NCBI GenBank assembly: GCA_033439265.1
Contig: JAVTVX010000010.1
Span: 29,067,056 to 29,131,055 of the forward strand
Source of the DNA: Dillenia suffruticosa
Taxonomy: Eukaryota > Streptophyta > Magnoliopsida > Dilleniales > Dilleniaceae
Direction: 5' to 3'
DNA: 64,000 nt
The notes beneath the pieces are model-generated. The model worked only from the letters and a program-made list of their open reading frames with translations. It ran no database searches and had not been told where the DNA came from. This document shows, in pieces, positions 36,141 to 47,400 of this stretch. The translations under genes were made by a program, and so were the position numbers. Each line of letters begins with the position of its first letter. Within the stretch, counting starts at the first letter, position 1.

Positions 36141-36498
36141 ATTTTTTTTTAAACCGAACTAGTATTCAACTCGATTAATCTACCAATTCATTGGTCAAAC
36201 TGATTGGACTATTTTATAAATCGGATGATATCATTATAATGTCAGATATATATATATTTTTTATATTATATTTTAAAATAAAATAAAATCTATATATCTA
36301 TAAAAAATGAATTTGTATTAGTAACACATGAAAGCAATGACTGCAATGAAAAATCGGTTGGATCAGTTTGAATGGTTCATCGATTTTAAACGATTTTGAT
36401 TGAGTTTGACTTTATATGGTTTAATCGTGTAAATTGAATCAGATTATAGAATAGTTCACAGTTGAACTGGCTGATTCGGTTCACTTTTAAAAACACGG
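36141..36498 (-). mobile_element. Short TIR repeat, copy A (MITE-like)
   Basis: The left edge has TTTTTTTAAACCGAACTAG and the right edge, reverse-complemented, has GTTTTTAAAAGTGAACCGAA. Reverse-complemented, this copy aligns with 57238-57652: TCAATCAAAATCGTTTAAA, GATGAACCATTCAAACTGATCC, TAGATATATAGATTTT and ATCATCCGATTTATAAAA all have counterparts in the same order. It carries no coding sequence. Confidence 0.6.
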
Positions 36499-36843
36499 AT
36501 GAAATCGCTCGAACTTGACTCGAATTTAGTCAAAATCAAGTTGAGTTGAATTTTTGACTGAGTGGCTCGTGAGTCAAGCTCTACTCGGTTTGCATAACAG
36601 CCTTATTCTATATAATTTGCAATTTTTATTTTATTTTATAATTTTTTTCTCTGTACATTGTAGTGAAAAAAAAAAAACTATTTTATCTTTTTTTGTCACT
36701 CCTTTATAATATTTCGTATTCTTTTTTGAATTGTCGTGTACCTCTCTCGTCATTGGCCGAAAAAAGAGAAAGCAACTTGGGCGGTAAATATGAAAGAAAA
36801 TGGTCTTCTCTCTTTTGTCCCATCTCTAAGTCTTCTTCAGCGG

Positions 36844-36869
36844 AGAGAGAGAGAGAGAGAGAGAGAGAG
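36844..36869. repeat. GA microsatellite
   Basis: Pure GA run of 26 bases between the repeat pile and the unassigned open frame at 37217. Confidence 0.9.
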
Positions 36870-37216
36870 GTTGAAAATAAAGACGCTGGGTAGGTACCAA
36901 AAAAATAAAGACGCTGGGAAAAGAGAGAACAGCACCCTCGTGGCTAAGAGAGAGGGCGAGAAGAAGAGATTGAATGGCATCGGCAGCGAAAGATCACAAA
37001 TTAAAAATCAAAACTTTTGGGCATCTATAGCTAGAAGGAAAATTTTGTTTCCATCCTAATTGAAATCAAGTTTCACCCATTCAGACTTCAGTTGATGTTA
37101 TTAAGGTCACGCTGCCCAGAAGCAGGATAAAAAAATTGCTCAATCTCCCATGCGGCCAATTTTAGGAGCATCGATGACCAGAATGCAAGTAGTCACTGTC
37201 GCTGTTTTAACTTCCG

Positions 37217-37555
37217 GTGAGGAATAATTCTACCATAGTAAGCCATTGTTCACCACATGACGAAAATAAACTATCGTCTGAAATCGACCACCCCAATATA
37301 CTTAGCCTGGTAAAGGAAGGTTTAAAGAGATCGGGGATACCCGACGATTGCTGGTGTTTGGATCATATAAACCAACAGTTTGATTTGCTTGCACAATTGA
37401 GCGGACTAGCAAACCTGAATTCAAGTTTGGAGCACGGTACCTCCTGCATAGGTGGTTTACGAAGACACAATGATCAGAGCCCAAATACGGCTGGGGCAAT
37501 TTCCGAGTCTTTCTTTTCTAAAAGGATAAAGATACCCATGCTCCTTAGAAGCTAA
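37217..37555 (+). CDS. Unassigned open frame, possible fragment of a gene or pseudogene
   Basis: A 112-codon frame with normal base composition, starting CTG/ATG-near at 37217 (first true ATG later) and ending in AAGCTAA. The peptide contains GIPDDCWCLDHINQQFDLLAQL and is not low-complexity. I do not recognise the family. It lies convergent to the reticulon gene, whose stop is at 37795, so it could be part of that gene's long 3' region read backward, or the last exon of a decayed gene. No splice-linked upstream exon could be established. Confidence 0.22.
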   Translation: MRNNSTIVSHCSPHDENKLSSEIDHPNILSLVKEGLKRSGIPDDCWCLDHINQQFDLLAQLSGLANLNSSLEHGTSCIGGLRRHNDQSPNTAGAISESFFSKRIKIPMLLRS

Positions 37556-37794
37556 ATCAAAGCAAACAGGGTACAATAATACAAAAATAGAAATCAAAAT
37601 CAAAACAGCCAGATGCCCTCATCAAAAATTTAAACTTGAAAAGGCTACCCGTATCACAGGCTACCTGTATCACATTTCATCAACAGTTTTGCACTTGAAT
37701 ACTTTGTAAAGTTTTAAATAAAAAGGGGGTTCCTCGGGTTTAAAGGTCACAACACCTAAACAGGAGAGAGACTAGAAAGCTGCCTGAAAAGTGC

Positions 37795-40700
37795 TTAGGC
37801 AAACTTGTCTTTCAATGGTCCTCTAGGGATCTTGCCTAGAACCTTGGCATCAAACACTGCATATTGCTTCCTAAGCTCTGCCTCTAGCTTTTCAGCAAGT
37901 GGGTCGATTTTGTCCTCATACTTCTCATAAAGCACAGGCACCGAATGGAGCAATACAAAGGCTGTTTCAGAAACCAATGAATGGGGTTATTCTATCTGTT
38001 ACAACAGTAAAATGTTTGCAATGAGGAAAAAAAAGAACTTACATATGTAAAACAAAGTCAAGAAGTTGAACCAATTGCCGACAATTGACAGAACCCACAA
38101 GCCAGCAATCACCTGAAAATAAGAAATACGTTACCTTAAATGTAATACTACAACAGAATGGGTGATAGTTTTCACTATAAAGGTGCGACACCAAGCCTAG
38201 CTACATAATTACAGTACTTCGGATCCCACAATTCATAATGTATGACACATACTCCAAGTCTACACTTGCATTGACTTATTATAATATTGTGATAATACCA
38301 TTAAGGTTGCCATAAAATCTAAAAATTGATGCACCCAGGTTCCTAACCCTGCTGCATGCATGCATGCACACATGAAAAGGAGAGAAGTGAATCGAAAAGT
38401 AGAATGGCAAATGAATGCAATGGGAATGATCACAACATACACCAAGAAACTTCTTCAAATCTTTCCCAGATGCAATATCACGCAGCGTGGATAAAGCTCG
38501 GTTCAGTTCACATCTCACAATAGATGCCACTTGCAATACACAATCCTCTGGAAGTTTGACATCTGGAATGCGAGGAGGCGCCCTGATTAAAAAGAACAAA
38601 GTTAACAACAACAACAAACTGAATCTTAATTTCAAATTTTGGGATAAAAAGAGAAAAGTTAACAAGGCTAAAAAAATCATCCAGATAGACAAGAATGTCA
38701 AGGATTACTTGTTGATGAAAGTGGAGGCATTGGCCCACAAGAAAAGGACTGCCAAAGCTAGTATTAGGACATGACACACTAGGGTAAGCAAGTGATACTC
38801 CATCAATTCGAAGACAACCCACACTACTGTGGCCCCACCAAGTACACTGGCAGAAATTTTCTTGTTCCTCCACAAGAAAACATCAGCAGCTGCAACCAAC
38901 ATGATAAGAGTCAAGAGCTAGTCAATACAAAACTTGAAACCCTGAACAATTTGAAATTTCCTCAGAATAAATAACACACAGGAGGTCCTCCATTTTCCAT
39001 TCTTTATTGTCCCTTTAGCCCAAAATTTATTTAGGTAACTACGCGTCACAACTGCAATGTTTTTAGCAGCTCCTAGATTCCCACTAAAGGCTAGAAGTTG
39101 AACCAGTCAGTCAATCAGAGCAGTCCCTAGGGACACTATGAAGAACAAGATCCATAAAAAGTTTTTTCCAACATATTACTGTGCGTTGAATTTAACCAAA
39201 TGGCTTTGCATATGACCGCACAAGAAAACAGATTAAAAAAGAAAGCCAAGAAATAGCAAAAAATTACTTATGTCAGTGAGGGAAAACAGTACATTAAAGA
39301 GGGGGGAAAATATCATCATCTTCACATTCTACGGGCAAGAAGAAATCCAGTAACAAAGAACATTTATGGCTTAGTAAGACCATCAGCAAAATACGGTTAA
39401 CCTCTATTAGATATTTGAAGGTATGCACCACTCCACTAAGTTGTTTGGTGTCAGAAATCCTATTTAAATTGCGTATATAACAATTTATCAGACATATCCA
39501 CCCACTTATATCTAAAGTAACACTCTAAGATGAATACACATTAAGCTTTGAGACACTCCATGGCCCTATTTAAGAAAAGGATAGAAGATAATATACGTCT
39601 GAATTGACTGCAGAACACAAATATCTCAAGATGATGTGGATTAATTACAAGTTACATGAAGCTTCATTTCAAGATATTCCTAAAATCTAGACACCGAGGT
39701 AATCAAAATTTCATTCTATAAAAACCATAGTCATCGACCATCCCACCGGTAGCTCATCATCATGAGTGCTTTTTAAATTTAATTACAGCTAGTCTTAGAA
39801 AATAATTAACAAAAAAGAACGGAGGAAGAAATTCTTATATGTTCTTAGCCGCACCGTTCCTTAATAAACTCGTCGGTACAACCATTCACAAATGAAACAA
39901 CAGCTTCCTGCATAACTTGCACAAGTTCATTAATTGTATTAAAGTTTCCTGATTAATATCAGGCAAATGTATTGACGTTTGCTGTGCTATTACGAAAACC
40001 ATTTCTATCACTCTTGGCATCAAAAATTTAAGAAAAGGTGCAAACTAAGCCCTTAGTCGCTAACAATTTAAAATAGTAATTACCAAAAAGAAAAAGCTTG
40101 CTAGAAGCACAACAAGGCATTGTGCTAAAAAGTTTAATGCTGCACAGTTTTGAGTTAAAAGAATAGAGAACTTAATAAACTCAAAAACCCAAAATCAAAA
40201 CGGGAATAACAAAAAGCCGGCATAAGGGGCACCAAAATTGAAGAGAACATAGACCTTTTACCAAATCAGGAAAAAACGATTTATCACTCTGATATTTGAT
40301 TTCAAAGACAACGTAAACAAGGTCTTAACAAATACATTTGAGAATTGGCATAATCTCAAGGATCAAACAAGAAAATAGGCTAAATTCTTCACATAAAAAC
40401 TCAGAAAAATGAACATAAACCCATACTAATCCACGACATAACACAACAAAAATTCAATTCAAGAAAATACTAGAAAATAAATCAAACCAATTCATAAGCC
40501 TAATTTCATAAAATCTTCAAAGGCACAAATTAAAAATAGAAAATACCCGATAATTTGTCCGGTGGAAAATGTACGAAAGATGTGAGCATTCGTTTGACGA
40601 ATTTTCTAACCCTAATAGATCTAATCAACAAAATTCAGTAAACACAATCCACCACAAAAAAAAAAAAAAACTCTGCACTTGAAAAATGAACAAAAAGCTC

Positions 40701-41048
40701 AAATTTTTCCGCAATAACACACCCGCCGAAAAAGAATCAATTCAACCAAATCGGAGAAAACGAATCCAACAAACCGCAAACCCTAATTTCTAAAATTTCA
40801 AAAAGATAAGAGAATTAGAAATAGGGAAAAGAGAGAGAAGAAATACGTTTGCCACCGCCCAGAACTTTGTGGACAGGCTTCTCGCGGCCGAAGATGCGGT
40901 AGATCTTGGCCTTGGCAGAGGAGGTCTTCTTGTCAACATCGGAATCGGAGGATGACGATGAATCATGGTCCTGAAACTTCTCGGTAATCTTCTCCATCAT
41001 CGACTCAATTTTCGACGGAGAAGACGTTTCCTCTGCGTGATCGGCCAT
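37795..41048 (-). CDS. RTNLB: Reticulon-like protein B (RTNLB), 5 exons, 253 residues
   Basis: Minus-strand exons in order: 41048-40847, 38889-38709, 38582-38441, 38112-38043, 37961-37795. All junctions are GT-AG and phases agree. The N-terminus is acidic and serine-rich (residues 1-50: [12 protein letters not shown]) and ends in the clade motif [18 protein letters not shown]. The reticulon domain (about 66-250) has two long hydrophobic hairpins: [20 protein letters not shown] with [13 protein letters not shown], and [20 protein letters not shown] with [18 protein letters not shown]-terminal residues are GPLKDKFA. Plant RTNLBs sit in the tubular ER membrane as wedges that bend it and also help cell-plate and plasmodesma formation. 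Length and exon layout fit RTNLB1-4. Intron 1 is 1957 bases. The start is the first ATG after a GA-rich leader. Confidence 0.95.
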
Positions 41049-42648
41049 TTCCAGAGAGAGTGAGAGAGAGAGATGCAGAGAGAGCACTATTGCGTATTAG
41101 AACCCTCAGAATCCGATACCGATGACGCTCGAGAGTGAATTTGCGCAGAGAAAGAGAGGGAGAGAGAGAGTGTGTGCGTGTGTGAAGTTTCGAGTGTTTA
41201 AAAAGGGGTCGAGGCTTACGAGGCTGAGGCTCGGATAAGAGAGAAAGGGTTAGGGAAAAGCCGAGCCTGATGGTTTGGAGCGAGAGTGAGAACCGATGAA
41301 TGCAGGTTTAGTTGTTACTACTTAGGGTGATCTTTCCGATTATGAATAGACGGCCGTTTACTATTTTGACGGCGTAGTCTTCCTCTGTCTATGATTTCCA
41401 ATTTTGCGTTTGCATTTTCGGGGTTTACATTATTAGACGGCGTTAACAATTAAGTCTTATAATTTTTCAATACACGTGGGAGTATGCTACAAATTCCGTC
41501 GGATTAGGACCTCTTCAATTGATAGTCCTCCGCATATTTTCCACGTGGAGACATTGGAGTGCCATGAGGAATTCTTTGCAACCATAACAAGACATTCATG
41601 GTTTCCATTTTTTGGTTGTGTTAAAGATATTTAATGCGAAATTGCCCCAAAAAATAAATTTAGAAATTTGGAAATTTCTTAAAGTAAATTAGACAGGCGT
41701 TGCATAAATTTAGAAAACCCAAAAAAGGGAAAACCCCATTTGAAAAACTTTGATTTATCATTTTTCACCATTTCCAAAAAAAGAAAGGAAAAACTTAAAT
41801 TTATAGCTAATGCAATAGTAAAACATTGTTATTTCACCTATATTAATTCATGTCACAAAACATTGTCCTGAGAAATTTAGAATCCTACAAAGGGTTGCTC
41901 TACATAGTGTCAACGTTAGTCTCTTTTAATATGTATGATATTTTATGCTGTTAATAATGTTTTTATTGTGAAAAATGATTATAAAATTGTTCAAATAAAT
42001 GAGCATAAAATAGTCATATAATAAAGTCTCGATTTAAGGCAAACTCACACACAAATGACAAAAGTCATTTCATTGCCCATGTTCCATATACTCTTTTAAG
42101 AAAAACAGAATTAGCAATCAAGTCACTGCTGACCATGGTAAGAAAAAAAATGAAAAGGAAAGTAGAAAGGAGATGAATGCGATGGATGTTCATTTGAAAA
42201 TCAAAGCATGAGAAGAGAACAAATATGGGACGTACCTTTCATAGTCTCCCTTCAACTTTCCCTCTAAAGAAAATGGTGTTCATTATTGACATACAACTCC
42301 CCCCCCCCCCCCTCCCCCTTAAAAAAGAAAAAAAAAAACCCTTCTTCCCTAAAAAAGGTCAACTTTAGCTTAAAATGACCACATAGTATAGAGAGAGAAT
42401 TGCAAGCAGTTATAGATGTATTTGTCAATTTTTTCTTAATCAGATTGTTGGTTAATTTAAAATTAATTTTTAATTTCAATAAAATTATCCGGAAAATAAA
42501 TTCACATGCTCAGCACACACATGAAGCAAAAAAAGAAAAAATAAATAAATTAATTTTCTAATGCATTGGCTTTAGGTGCCAAATTTATACCCCAAAAGAG
42601 GGTTACCCTCAATTGTACCATTTTTCTCTCCCAAAACCAACTCATTCC

Positions 42649-42684
<36 letters not shown>

Positions 42685-44375
42685 TTATGGATCTAGCTTG
42701 AAGTCCTGACCTACCAAACCCTTAAGAGTAAGTATTTGGGTCAAAGCCGAGGCAACCATGTTTATTTATTTTATTTTATTTTACCCTTTTAGCTTCTTTT
42801 TCATTTCATGGTTCTGAAAGATTATCTCGAATACATAATTCCAGCAAATTAATTCTTAGCACCCAAAATTTTCAATACCCATAGATTCCCATCAGTAGAG
42901 AATCACGATTTTTTTTTAGTAGAGAATCACGATGCGAGTGCTATACCATAACCAGGAAAATTATAAATAATTTCATAATCTATTATCGAAATTTAACTTA
43001 ATACAAGAAGCAAAGGCCGACAGACTACAAAACCCATGCACCAAAATCATCAAACTAAATACCAAAAATGATAAAGAGGCCAGCAATTAAAGAAACAAGT
43101 GAAGAAACTTACGATGAATTGCGGGCCAAGAGTGAACATGGATGGAGCAATCATGGCTTATGATGATATATCGAATGGCGGACACAGCTTTGATTTGTGC
43201 TAAATTTGAGTTTCCGATGAACAGTGATGGAGTAAATTTACTGAGAAATGTTAGGAGGAGGATAGTTTATGGTGTTGGGATTGGTATTCAATTCAGATAG
43301 ACACTATGGTAGGAGAGTTGGGAAATAGAATAGGGGTGTTGAAGGGAAGGTGCCATTTTGGGCGGGGCATATTCCACTGCTTTGTACTTTGCAGTGGGGG
43401 AGTAAAAGAACACTTTTAGAGAATATGCTTTTTAGTGATCTAAAATTTGAGATCTATTTTCTCACATTGAGTGTTTTGAGTCATGCTCTCCTTCTCATCC
43501 ACCAAAGAATAGTCAATAAATTTATCCAAATTTACGGTGACGTAGATGTATGATCCAACTCTATGTTGATAATGCACAATTAATACCAACGTGTTGGTTC
43601 AACTGAACGTGAAGTTGAGTATTCTTAACTATGATCGAGATTCGACTTCCGTTGGGAATATCGGGTCTTCATATGTATAGAGCGTTTTTCGTTGGGAGAC
43701 CTGTCCTCCGAAACCACTATAGCGGTCGGTCCAGATTAATCGGGATAAAACCCTAGATATCTAACGATATCCAAAACATGGTATCAAAAAAAAAATACAC
43801 AATTAAATAAGTGCCAAACAATTATGCAAAAATTAAAATGTATAGATCTTTAACTTCGTATTTTTCATCTATATGAAAGTGTGGGAATAGAGAAAGAACC
43901 GTATTCTTGCTTTATAAATTTTGAATAGTTGTCTTCCATCAAAGTAAAGTAAAGGGTTATAACGCTTCAACAGTCATGACATTTCGACGGTACTTTTCAA
44001 TTGAAAAATTGTCATTAATTAAAAGTTTAAGAGTCATACATGTATCTAATGAATGATAGTTATACATGTTTCTTAAACAACTAATATAATTTAGGTACTT
44101 TATGAGTTATATAAGAATCAAGATAATAGCTATGTAAGAACACTAATATGAACCAGAATATCGTGTGAGTCACGCTTAATTGATTTTACACTATGTTAGA
44201 TAATATCATTCAATGAACAGATTTAGATTTTGAGGTGATACTAACACAATATTAAGAAAAAATTGATTTCTAGATTAAAAATTAAATATTAAAATAAAAG
44301 CTCTTGTATTATATTGAATTAATTGATATTAAATTTAACGAATCTTATATTATTCTAATTATCTTTCATATTCAA

Positions 44376-44411
<36 letters not shown>

Positions 44412-44450
44412 TAATACGATAGGGAAAAGAACTAATTTCTAAAAAAAAAG
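41049..44450. other. Intergenic spacer upstream of the reticulon gene
   Basis: The first 250 bases are the leader and promoter side of the reticulon gene (GA-rich, 41055-41180). A poly-C/poly-A patch is at 42299-42340, a short AT then GT microsatellite at 42650-42685, and an AT microsatellite at 44381-44409. A possible 14-codon first exon on the minus strand (43154-43113) is noted in the findings. No other gene is supported. Confidence 0.6.
44381..44409. repeat. AT microsatellite
   Basis: Pure AT run of 29 bases near the 3' end of the L1-type LINE. Confidence 0.9.
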
Positions 44451-47400
44451 AAAAGCATTTCAACAAACAGTACACCTCACTAGAAGAAAAACAAATAATT
44501 CATAAAACCCCAAAGGTACTTTCTTTCCTATTTTAGCAAAAATATTAACACAACTATTCCCCTCTCTACAGATAAAAAGCACATGATAAATTAAAGATTG
44601 TCAGATAGGTTGTCGATATCTCGGATGACATGGAAACTAGAATGGGAAGGAGCCACCTTAGACAAAAGGCCTTTTCAAGTTCAGCAGAATCGGTTTCAAC
44701 AATGGTCGGGAAGAGTTTTGCATTGATAAAGAGATAGAGGCCCTTTCAAACACCACCCAATTCTATTGTAAAAAAGGTTTGTCATCCCAACATTCACCGT
44801 AAAGCTACAAATTCAAAAACCATACTCATTTCGGATTATATCCCTAGCACTCGCCACCTGAGAAAGGATACTTGAGGCCCCACTACGTTTAGTTTGTAGA
44901 AGCCCAGAGGAGGGGGTCTAATGAACCGAACAAGCCGAACGAGGTAGTTTTGCAAATCTTTGCTAAATGTTGACCACCCATCTCTAGTATATCGGGAGGC
45001 AACATTAACGACACCCTCGGGAGAGAGAGTAATATTCTCAAAAATATATCTACATTGAGCTTTCCCAATGACTCAAAGTGTATACACAAAACAAACTGAT
45101 CACAGAAAGTCCATGTGGAGGGCGTGAGACTAGTAATTATGCTCCATGTATTTTTTCACCGATTGATTCCCCAAAACCCACCATGGAAGAGGGGATGAAT
45201 GTAATATCTGAGTCCAAATCTGTCAAATTCTAGAATAGTCCTAGAATAGGTGAACATGAGTTTCTAGAAGCTTCCTACAGAGGGAACACAAATGGTCTAT
45301 CGGTGAATCCATGATTGCATCGTTTGCTGTTGGTCATCAAAGTACCATGGATGAGCATCCATACTAGAAATTTGACCTATTCCTAGCACTTCAAACTATG
45401 GATCCACCTCCAAGATACAGACAGAGTAAGGTTCATTTCTCACATAATTGGCAAAAGGTGACATAAGTGGACCTAACAGAGAAAACTCTTGAGGAATCTC
45501 TCAACCAATAGACTGAGTCTTGGGCCTCAGGATCATGGGAGATTAGCACGGCTCTCATCTCCTCCACCATAGGTTCTAGAAGGATGGTAGTAAGGCCAGA
45601 AATGTCCGCTATCTATCTGGGCCAAAGAAACATATGAAATCCTCTAGGCCAACGGGCCTATACCAGTACAATTATCCTTTCAGAATTGAATATTCCTCCC
45701 ATTATCCAACTTTCAATGCATCCCTCCCTTAAGCGATTCCCGAATTCAAAGAAAGCCTTGCCAAAGGGATAAAGAAACATAAGGATGACTGCAATGAAGG
45801 AAATCGCCCTGACAGAGGTATTTCTACTTAAACACCTCAACACAATAAATCCAGATTTGAAAAGAGAAAACGCCAACCAAGCTTTGAAAGAAAATCCCCA
45901 TTGGCATCCTTGTCTTCCAGAGTCCTAAACCCCAACATTCCTAGGCTAGCAAACCAAGTCCCATCTGATCACACGAACCCAGCGAGCCCCTTCAAGTCAC
46001 TCCAAGGGAATTGATAGCTCAGTCTATCCAATTGCATACAAACTGATTTAGAAAGGCTGGCAGACTAAATAGCATAAACCAAAACCAAGGAAGTGACAGT
46101 GCGAATCAGAGTTCTCTGACCCTAATACTCAAATATTTTTTGATTTCTAGTCAGTAATTTTGCTCTGGACTCATTCAATCAAGTATTGGAGGTGAGACCT
46201 ACTAACTTATCCATGAGCAATAGAGACTCTCAGATACACCCCAAGTTCATTCGTTAGGTGAAACTAGCACTGAGAGGCTATTCTCTTCAGAGACAGTGGA
46301 GCTTGAGGGAAGACAAATAGTTTGGACATTTGTGGATTTAGAACTAAACCACTGCGTTTAGAGAACTTGCAAAGATAATCCAGAATTGTATCCATGACTC
46401 TCGGCTTTGCATGTGCAAATAAAAGGAGATCATCAACAAAAAACAAATGGGAGATAGTTGGCCCTGAACGAGAGTTCCAAATAGGACTCCAGTAACCTTC
46501 ACCAACTCAAGATTGAATCATATACAAGAGCTACTCCATGACCAGAATAAATAAATAGGGAAACAAAGGATTACCTTGTTTCAAATCTTTCTCTAATACA
46601 AAAAAGTTAAAACCTCCCTATTCCAAAACACCGCTGACTGGGAGTGGATAATAACAAACATAATCAATAGGATCAACTGATCAGACGCTAGAAAATCATG
46701 CAACGTCTGACCCAGAAAATCCTAATTGACGTTGTCATAAGTTCGTTGTAGATTAAATTTCAGAACCATTTCCAACAGATCCCCTGTAAGTGCGAATATA
46801 ATGAATAACTTTTTGTGTAATGATAATGTTATTTAACGGGTTTCGATTAGTAAGAAAACTGCTCTAAAAAGAGCCAACCTCCTTTTGCAAAATGGGACAA
46901 AGCCTCTATACGATAACCTTTGATAGAAACTTATAACCCGTATTCAGCAGGCTATCGGCCTAAACTCATTCAATCCACTTGGTCAAGCTATTTTGGGGAT
47001 TAGAACAATGAGTACTTGAAGGAACTTTAGAGGGGAAGAATCATTTTGGAAAGTTCCACTAACAAATTGGAACAAAGTAGGATGAGTAATGCCCAAAATC
47101 TTTGATAAAACAGCTGTAAGATGCCATCAAAACTTGGGGCTTTTAGTTCTTTTATAGAAAACACCACAGACCTAATCTCAGACAAATTAATAGGGTAGCA
47201 TAATTGAACTTCGTCCTCAAACTCAATAATTTAATGCCATCTATCCAACCCACCAGGCCAACGATGGAGGGGAACATTTGAAAATAGCTCTGTGAAGTAC
47301 GGGGTCACATGGTTCTTGAGTTTACGTTGATCCGAACACCATTACCCATTTACCTTTAGTTGAGAAATCCAATTATGACAATGGTAGATGATACTGGACA

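Noticed and set aside
43560-43800. Sequence resembling an LTR end (CGGTCGGTCC, ACATGGTATC) upstream of the L1 fossil
   Set aside because: The ATGGTATC looks like the start of a primer site but no LTR partner, gag or pol lies next to it.
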